A DNA stretch of 64,000 bases from Odontesthes bonariensis (lineage: Eukaryota; Chordata; Actinopteri; Atheriniformes; Atherinopsidae): NCBI RefSeq assembly GCF_027942865.1, contig NC_134519.1, positions 22,726,248 to 22,790,247 of the forward strand. Direction: 5' to 3'. The notes below the pieces were generated by a model. That model saw nothing but the letters and a program-made list of their open reading frames with translations, was not told where the DNA came from and ran no database searches. Position numbers and translations under genes: made by a program. Positions 59,201 to 64,000 of the stretch are shown one piece after another (positions within the stretch are counted from its first letter, which is position 1; each line of letters opens with the position of its first letter).

Positions 59201-62200
59201 TATGACAAATCTTAACTCTCTTGTGTGTAAATGTATGATCCATATCAGCGTTATCTCTGTAGTAGGACACTGCATGGATAATTTAAAAGTGTCTTGCCAT
59301 CTGCTACATTCAGCTGATTTGGAATATTTTACTGTGAATATTGTGCTGACAAATCTGTCTTGATATTTTGGTCATTTGATTAGTAAGTTAGTTGTAAGAA
59401 ATTATTCTATTTTCAAAATGGCGCACAATAGTATTTTAGTCTTGACAGATATTAAGTATCGTGACACAAGCGCCCCATCCACAGTGTCACCTTCACATGA
59501 TCTTTCACTCACACTCACACAGAACACCTTAATATAACTTATGAGAGAGGAAGGGAAAATACTGAAAAAGTTAAAAGAGGGGGGAGTCATTTCCCTATTT
59601 GTCTCTGCATTGACTCCATGCATGAGCTTGTCACACATCAAATACTTTAACTACAACCAGATTGGAGGTACAACAAAGTGGCAAAACGACCTGATGTGAA
59701 ATCAGAAAACATTTGTCTTTGTTAAACTCCATCGTCATTTCTACTTTGGTCATAGCATTTCATGTCTGCTATATCGACAAATCTGGTGTTTTATTACCAT
59801 CTACAGTACTGTGTAACAGTTTAAAAGTGCTTGTAAAATGTTTTACCTTTGAAATGCTTTTAGAAAACTGAATGCAGTGAATTTTTTTTTGGAAATGAAT
59901 GTTAAGCAAAGTGCAGTAACCAGAAAAATGAAATGAACTCAACATGCTAATCTACAGAACTACCGTTTGCCTAAAACAGTTCCAATTCTCATTTTGCACA
60001 GTTTTTTAAAGGAGTATGCTGACGGGTTTTTGAGACATCTTGGAACTTGTCACAGTTGATCTAATCCCAGAATGAATCAATGATGAAAAGAAAACACCAA
60101 TGTGGGTTCCATATCATCTGTAGGAGCAGCCCTTGTTCTTCTAGTGGCTGAAGAAATAGTTAGTCGTCCTTGTTTGGGAATGTTGCACCAAATCAACAGT
60201 TTCGCCGACAGAAATGCAGCACATAGAACTTCCTCCCTGCTTCACTGTTGCTTGCTGACAATCATTCTTGTTGCACCTTTGGCAAGCAAACTGCCCTCTG
60301 TTAGAGCCAAGTGTTGGTATTTAAATTTTTACCCTATCGAATGAGAGCACCTGCTGTCAGCTTGGCTTTGTTTCCACGTCAGAAGAAAGACCACTTCTGA
60401 ACAGACTGTAGGTGGGTGTACCAGGGGCTTACTGGTCTCTGTCAGCTGTGAGCTGATAGCTATACACGATATTGATGGCTTTTGAATGGATTTAAGTTTG
60501 ATATGTCTGCTGCACTCATTTTTGGTGCCATCCCTGCAGCCTTCTACTTTGCCCATTTCTTTGTGCTTGTACAGAGAAGCTTGGACAGCACATCTGGAAA
60601 CATGTAGCACAAAAGTTCTGACTGTGACAGGCCTTCTTGTTGCAGGTTGACCAACTTGTTCCTTGTTGCTATTCTCACTCTCAGTTTGGTGTAAGAATTT
60701 CTGATAGAACGGACACCTCCTGTAAAACGTCAGTCTCACCAGCTGTTTACGTCTCTGTTCATTTTTGGTTGAACCTACTTGTTCTGCTGCTGTTCATTAG
60801 CACATGTTCGGTGTCATTGTTGTGCGGAGCTGTCTGTGATGCATTTCTTGAGCTTTTGTTTCTAAATAACAACGGAGTGCATTCAGAAAAAATGAATTCA
60901 CCTGCTTAGACAGAATAAACTTCTGTTCGGTAATGTACGTCGGCGCATAATAGTCAGCACAATATGGCAAAACAAAACACATTTTTCAGCATCAGGCTGG
61001 CCCCACTATCAAAACGTAGTCATAGATTTGCTAATCTTTGATTTTTCAAAACATTTTCATTGTAAAGAAAAGAAAGCAAAACCGAGCATTGAGCATTATT
61101 CAATTCAATTCATTTTTATTTATATAGCGCCAAATACAACAAATGTCATCTCAAGGCACTTAGATAATAAAGTCATATTCAAGCCAATTGGAATTCAATT
61201 AATTGTAATCATAACAAATATCTGCAGATGCATCAGTCTTTTTGGTGGACATAAAAAACTGACCATTACATTGAGTGCCTCTCCCTCACTTGTCTTGTGA
61301 ATATTCTTTTTAAATTTGTCGTAATATATTTTTATTAATCTCCTCTTTTTTTTGCAAGGCTCTGCATCCCAGTGGACTCGGTCCTCAGGTCAGGCCACAC
61401 CTTCACCTAACTTTGAGGGTGGTATTCAATCAGCGGTGAGTCTATTTTTTCCATCTTACTTTTTTCTTTAATGTCAGAGGTCTGGGTCACACAATCATTT
61501 ATGCGTCGACTCTTTAGCCAAGTAAAATGGAGGACCGCCTGGATGAAGCTATCAATGTTCTTCAGCGACACGCCAGCGGACAGGGAGGACCAGGACTCGC
61601 TGAGATGCACAATCTGCTGTCGGCTGGCTTAGGGCTACCACCGGGCTTCAACAGTTCAGCTCTTGGACTGGTCAGTCGCCTTTCAGGACTGGTAAGATTT
61701 CTAAATAATGTGATATAAAAACTATACCCAAAGGACTGAATGAAGTCTGTTTTTTTTTTAAAGAAAGTAGAGTAAAAGTCATTAAAAAAAAAAATAAATA
61801 AAAGAAACATTTGCAGTGGTAAACCCGTTATTCTTTTTTCGTGGCTGAACTTATATAAATTGCTGTTTTGAAGATGTCCGCCTACCACGAGGACTCTGCT
61901 GGTCTGCCCTCTGGTGGAGGACTTTTGCATCACGGCCCTGCATCTGTTCATCCAGGCTCTCAGTTGGAAGGATTTACAGGTGAAACTTTTCTTCATGTTT
62001 GTTGGTTTTGTTGGTAATTGTTTTTATTTTTTTCAATCAAATAGAATGGAAATACTTTTCCACCTTTGGACTGTTAAAGGGGAACTGCAGTATTTTCAAC
62101 ATTAAGCCTCTTTTCTGAGTCGTCTGCAATGTTTTAGAACCCCCTTCACCGCTTTTTTGATGTTTACTGCTGTCTCCGGTATTTGCCTAATTTTGATTCT

Positions 62201-63795
62201 TCTCAACCTGCTTCAGAATGGCAAGTCATGCGCATGTCCTAAAAGGTCCGTAAAAGCACCATAAACGTCCGTTTTCAAAATAATCAACTCACCGGAGTGG
62301 TTACTTGTGTGCACTGGTAATCCATATCAAATTTCGTTGTGAAAAGTTGCTTCTGTCGTGTTTTATTTGGCAGCTCGTTCATGCTCGCACTATTTTCTTA
62401 GCGGTGGCGGAGTAATATCAACAAACATCTAGTACAAAATGTCAAATAAAACACGACAGAAGCAACTTTTCACAACGAAATTTGATATGGATTACCAGTG
62501 CACACCAGTAACCACTCCGGTGAGTTGATGATTTTGAAAACGGACGTTTATTGTGCTTTTACGGACCTTTTAGGACATGCACATGACTTGCCGTTCTGAA
62601 GCAGGTTGAGAAGAATCAAAATTAGGCAAATACCGGAGACAGCAGTAAACATCAAAAAAGCGGTGAGGGGGGTTCTAAAACATTGCAGACGACTCAGAAA
62701 AGAGGCTTAATGTTGAAAATACCGCAGCTCCCCTTTAAGTTAATGTTTTCAAGTAACTTTATTTCTGAACTCTGACTTTAGGCCTGTCAGGGAACCCGAA
62801 TCGTTCCAGCGGTGCCGCCATCAAACGAGAGGATAGGGAGGACGATGAGAACTGCTCCCTTACTGACAAGTCAGAGGACGAGAAAAAGGACATGAAGGCC
62901 CGTCTTCGAACAAGGTGTCCAAAAATGTTTTTAAATCTTTTTTTATAAATGCACTGAGTCAATCATTTCTAAGTGTAAATCAGCAGGATCTGTGCATTCT
63001 CTATAATCCATCCTCTATTTATATTTCCATGTCCCTGATTAGTGAAATTAGAACTTGTTGCTCAGGTTCTTTCCATAAACAAGGAAGGAGATTTACCAAA
63101 GACAAACTAATGGTGGCAATAGCTTGAATATTAAAACCACATTAAGATCAGCTTACCTTCTAAAAAAAGTGAATGTAAAAGTGGAGAATGATGGAGGAAC
63201 AGACATTAACTTAAATGGATTTATTTGAATTTGATGTTATATTATAATGGTTACAGAACTTTGTTATAGTCCAGAAATGGAATCTCATGGGAGATTGTTT
63301 GGTTTTAATCTCTCACTCTTCCACCCGATCATCCTGATTCTTATGATGTGGTGTAAATGCTACCAGAAACTGGAGGCTTTGAGCTACTGATTCAGTTAGT
63401 GTGTTAGCCAGGTTGTTAACTGTCTTTCATCCCAAATCGCCCCATGATTGTAACAATGTATGTCACCGCATTACAGTAGACACTCATACAAGTGAACTGT
63501 ACCATTATTGTTGTTTCCCTCCTCATCTGCCATGGACTCTTCACTAGTCCAAATGATGAGGATGATGATGAGGATGATGAAGATCTACCAGTGGAGATTA
63601 AGGCTGAGCGGGAGAAAGTGCGGAGGATGGCTAACAACACCCGTGAACGGCTACGTGTGCGGGACATCAATGAAGCTTTTAAGGAGCTGGGCCACATGTG
63701 TCAGCTCCATCTGAGCAATGAGAAACCACAAACCAAATTGATCATACTGCAACAGGCCGTTAACGTTATACTCAACCTGGAGCAACAAGTTCGAG
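49599..63795 (+). CDS. tcf3: tcf3 (E2A), class I bHLH transcription factor, 3' end outside window
   Basis: Seventeen coding exons join in phase to give 589 residues; the last exons lie beyond 64000. E2A proteins bind E-boxes (CANNTG) as homodimers or with tissue-specific bHLH partners, in the nucleus. Visible parts: activation domain 1 with the LDFS motif ([11 protein letters not shown], 7-17); a basic nuclear-localisation-like KKIRK at 156-160 followed by [15 protein letters not shown]; the [12 protein letters not shown] block; the AD2-region helix [11 protein letters not shown] (374-384); a SUMO-type IKRE (476-479); an acidic run; and the bHLH (about 528-589). tcf3 is preferred over tcf12/tcf4 because the single EDRLDEAI lacks their extra LDRLDD, because of HGSEVNG and NLEQQVR, and because onecut3 is adjacent. 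Several bHLH positions differ from the family consensus (Val531, Thr538, His556, Ile572). Confidence 0.95.
50035..50107 (+). CDS. tcf3: tcf3 coding exon 2
   Basis: Residues 19-42 plus one base: [16 protein letters not shown] then SSQFGGS, matching the MF..P..NGK..PTTL...QF.GSG stretch of E-proteins. Acceptor TTTGCAG, donor GTAAG. Confidence 0.93.
53154..53225. repeat. (TA)n microsatellite in tcf3 intron
   Basis: About 35 TA units, self-complementary and able to form a cruciform. It is intronic. Confidence 0.95.
53640..53712. promoter_or_regulatory. AT-rich homeobox/octamer cluster in tcf3 intron
   Basis: TATGAATATTCATA (palindrome), CATTAATATGCA, ATTATGCAAATTGG (octamer ATGCAAAT) and GCAATTAAGC occur within about 70 bases. 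Dense POU/homeobox-type sites in complex sequence suggest an enhancer. Confidence 0.3.
54264..54337 (+). CDS. tcf3: tcf3 coding exon 3
   Basis: Residues 43-67, [16 protein letters not shown] then TSPSFNQGR, matching the G.E.R..S.SWG.G.Q..PS stretch of E-proteins. Acceptor CTTCCAG, donor GTACG. A 4.2-kb intron precedes it. Confidence 0.92.
55014..55089 (+). CDS. tcf3: tcf3 coding exon 4
   Basis: Residues 68-92 plus one base, [16 protein letters not shown] then APVYGSGIA. Acceptor CCTCAG, donor GTAAG. This is a poorly conserved segment in the family; the call rests on frame, splice sites and position. Confidence 0.88.
55686..55726 (+). CDS. tcf3: tcf3 coding exon 5
   Basis: Residues 93-106, [14 protein letters not shown], matching the GK..ERGAY.SFGR block of TCF3. 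It is a 41-base microexon with acceptor AAACAG and donor GTAAAT. Confidence 0.92.
55883..56018 (+). CDS. tcf3: tcf3 coding exon 6
   Basis: Residues 107-151 plus one base. It includes [17 protein letters not shown] and GSNPRRRP, matching the SP..LSPSG.K..SQYY...G..RRR pattern of E2A. Acceptor CTGTAG, donor GTGAG. Confidence 0.92.
56447..56496 (+). CDS. tcf3: tcf3 coding exon 7 (nuclear-localisation-like motif)
   Basis: Residues 152-168, [17 protein letters not shown], nearly identical to the [15 protein letters not shown] signature of E-proteins. Acceptor CTGCAG, donor GTGAGT. Confidence 0.95.
57746..57845 (+). CDS. tcf3: tcf3 coding exon 8
   Basis: Residues 169-201 plus one base. [18 protein letters not shown] then PPPFYMQ corresponds to the VY..S.EDY.RD...YPS....Y..PFY segment of TCF3. 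Acceptor GTGCAG; donor GTCAG is weaker than its neighbours. Confidence 0.92.
58179..58315 (+). CDS. tcf3: tcf3 coding exon 9
   Basis: Residues 202-247. [16 protein letters not shown] and [18 protein letters not shown] then PQDRM corresponds to the G.LHPS.ELW....Q.GF..MLG segment ending ..ERM. Acceptor TCACAG, donor GTGAG. Confidence 0.92.
58434..58584 (+). CDS. tcf3: tcf3 coding exon 10
   Basis: Residues 248-297 plus one base. [10 protein letters not shown] and [14 protein letters not shown] match the Y.LHGAEVNG and GVSSHTPPVSGAD blocks of TCF3, one of the signatures separating it from tcf4/tcf12. Acceptor CCCAAG, donor GTAAAT. Confidence 0.94.
58681..58739 (+). CDS. tcf3: tcf3 coding exon 11
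   Basis: Residues 298-317, [20 protein letters not shown], matching SRGT.AGSSGDALGKALAS. Acceptor CACCAAG, donor GTAAGC. Confidence 0.94.
58891..58969 (+). CDS. tcf3: tcf3 coding exon 12
   Basis: Residues 318-343 plus one base, [16 protein letters not shown] then [10 protein letters not shown], matching [23 protein letters not shown]. Acceptor GTCCAG, donor GTGAG. Confidence 0.94.
59795..60760 (-). mobile_element. Tc1-like fossil in tcf3 intron (after coding exon 12)
   Basis: Minus-strand sequence at 60330-60700 reads [29 protein letters not shown] and VHPPTV, matching the helix-turn-helix and following segment of fish Tc1 transposases (CAVQALLKKHKETGNVED, AISSELAE, VHPSTV). A TACAGTACTG motif near 59802-59811 and AAACAGTT sequences fit a terminal repeat. 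It carries many deletions and stops; boundaries are approximate. Confidence 0.7.
61100..61190 (+). repeat. interspersed repeat fragment in tcf3 intron
   Basis: CAATTCAATTCATTTTTATT, TATATAGCGCCAAATACAAC and ATCTCAAGGCACTT are the hallmark of a frequent fish interspersed repeat end. It lies in the same intron as the Tc1-like fossil. Confidence 0.55.
61359..61435 (+). CDS. tcf3: tcf3 coding exon 13
   Basis: Residues 344-369, [20 protein letters not shown] then GGIQSA, matching GTSQWPR...LSPSYDGGLHGLQ. Acceptor TTGCAAG, donor GTGAG. It follows a 2.4-kb intron expanded by transposon debris. Confidence 0.92.
61518..61691 (+). CDS. tcf3: tcf3 coding exon 14 (AD2-region helix)
   Basis: Residues 370-427. 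[17 protein letters not shown] and EMHNLLSAG match KIEDHLDEAIHVLRSHAVG and DMHTLLPGHG. The single LDEAI form is specific to TCF3 among E-proteins. Acceptor CTTTAG, donor GTAAG. Confidence 0.94.
61874..61979 (+). CDS. tcf3: tcf3 coding exon 15
   Basis: Residues 428-462 plus one base, [20 protein letters not shown] and onwards, matching the HPEDGLAGS..L.H segment. Acceptor TTGAAG, donor GTGAAA. The exon carries a perfect minus-strand CTCF consensus at 61904-61917. Confidence 0.9.
61904..61917 (-). promoter_or_regulatory. perfect CTCF consensus inside a tcf3 coding exon
   Basis: The minus strand reads CCACCAGAGGGCAG, 14 of 14 to CCASYAGRKGGCRS, within codons for Leu-Pro-Ser-Gly-Gly of coding exon 15. 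Confidence 0.4.
62074..62738. mobile_element. 665-bp palindromic TTAA-flanked element (MITE-like) in tcf3 intron
   Basis: Arms 62074-62369 and 62443-62738 are near-perfect inverted repeats of about 296 bases around a 73-base centre. The ends are TTAAAGGGG and CCCCTTTAA, so TTAA occurs at both edges, as at piggyBac-type insertions. It has no coding capacity. It sits between coding exons 15 and 16, so the pre-mRNA can form a long hairpin. Confidence 0.85.
62782..62914 (+). CDS. tcf3: tcf3 coding exon 16 (SUMO-type motif, acidic region)
   Basis: Residues 463-506 plus two bases. [13 protein letters not shown] and [12 protein letters not shown] then RLRT match the SEIKREEKEDEEN...EEEKKELKA.RART stretch. 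IKRE fits the SUMO acceptor pattern. Acceptor CTTTAG, donor GTGTCC. Confidence 0.94.
63548..63795 (+). CDS. tcf3: tcf3 coding exon 17 (bHLH, E12-like)
   Basis: Residues 507-589: acidic [14 protein letters not shown], then the basic region and helix-loop-helix ([36 protein letters not shown]). It resembles the E12 rather than the E47 alternative exon ([18 protein letters not shown]). Acceptor CACTAG, donor GTCAG at 63796. Divergent positions are Val531, Thr538, His556 and Ile572. The next conserved exon (ERNLNPKAACLKRRE) is not in the window. Confidence 0.95.
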
Positions 63796-64000
63796 GTCAG
63801 TGGGTGTCCAGGGAGGAAGGAAGTAGAGGGGAAGGGCCTCTCTACAAAGTAAAACTCCCACACTGCTTTGGTTTCCATCCTAAACCACGTCCAGCTATTC
63901 AGACATTCGGTCTTCCTGGATGACAGTGATGTATCACGGTAGTTCATTTGATATAACTGCGTGTATGTTGTACAGCTAACTTCAAGCATTATATTTTTTG

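Noticed and set aside
49599..63795. Assignment as tcf12 or tcf4
   Set aside because: The single EDRLDEAI motif, HGSEVNG, NLEQQVR and the adjacent onecut3 fit tcf3 instead.

Overview
This window is vertebrate nuclear DNA, almost certainly from a ray-finned (teleost) fish. It has split genes with GT-AG introns, long introns and spacers, many (GT)n, (TA)n and (ATCT)n microsatellites, degenerate Tc1-like transposons, and short interspersed repeats of kinds common in fish. There is no operon structure, CRISPR array or phage-like content.

Two developmental transcription factor genes lie head to head. onecut3 (minus strand, coding exons 22919-23999 and 12735-13087) encodes a 477-residue CUT-plus-homeodomain protein. 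tcf3 (E2A; plus strand, coding exons 49599 to 63795, 3' end outside the window) encodes an E-protein bHLH factor, of which 589 residues can be read from 17 coding exons. TCF3 and ONECUT3 are also divergent neighbours on human chromosome 19p13.3, so this is an old vertebrate gene pair. That synteny separates these genes from the tcf12/tcf4 and onecut1/2 paralogs.

Between them, at 38.2-41.3 kb on the plus strand, lies a clear relic of an intron-containing MAP kinase kinase gene (map2k2/MEK2 type). Nine decayed exons are in the correct order, many still with splice sites, and the copy is broken by frameshifts, stops, deletions and two lost donors. It is not a retrocopy. It looks like a duplicate lost in place.

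Layout: 1-12.7 kb, sequence downstream of onecut3 with microsatellites and two Tc1-like fossils (4.0-4.7 and 8.8-10.5 kb); 12.7-24.0 kb, onecut3 with one 9.8-kb intron; 22.4-25.2 kb, CpG-rich promoter region; 25-38 kb, spacer with candidate enhancers (ONECUT sites at 26.1 kb, a DR2/DR1/RFX cluster at 31.7 kb) and a LINE 3' end (32.3 kb); 38.2-41.3 kb, map2k2 relic; 41.3-45.8 kb, spacer with an unusual 49-bp direct repeat; 45.8-46.4 kb, probable tcf3 promoter and noncoding exon 1; 46.4-64 kb, tcf3, whose introns hold an AT microsatellite, a Tc1-like fossil and a 665-bp TTAA-flanked palindrome.

Both genes are regulators of cell fate: ONECUT factors in neural, retinal and endodermal lineages, and TCF3 as a dimer partner for tissue-specific bHLH factors. 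The spacer is therefore expected to be rich in cis-regulatory elements. All regulatory calls here rest on motif reading only.
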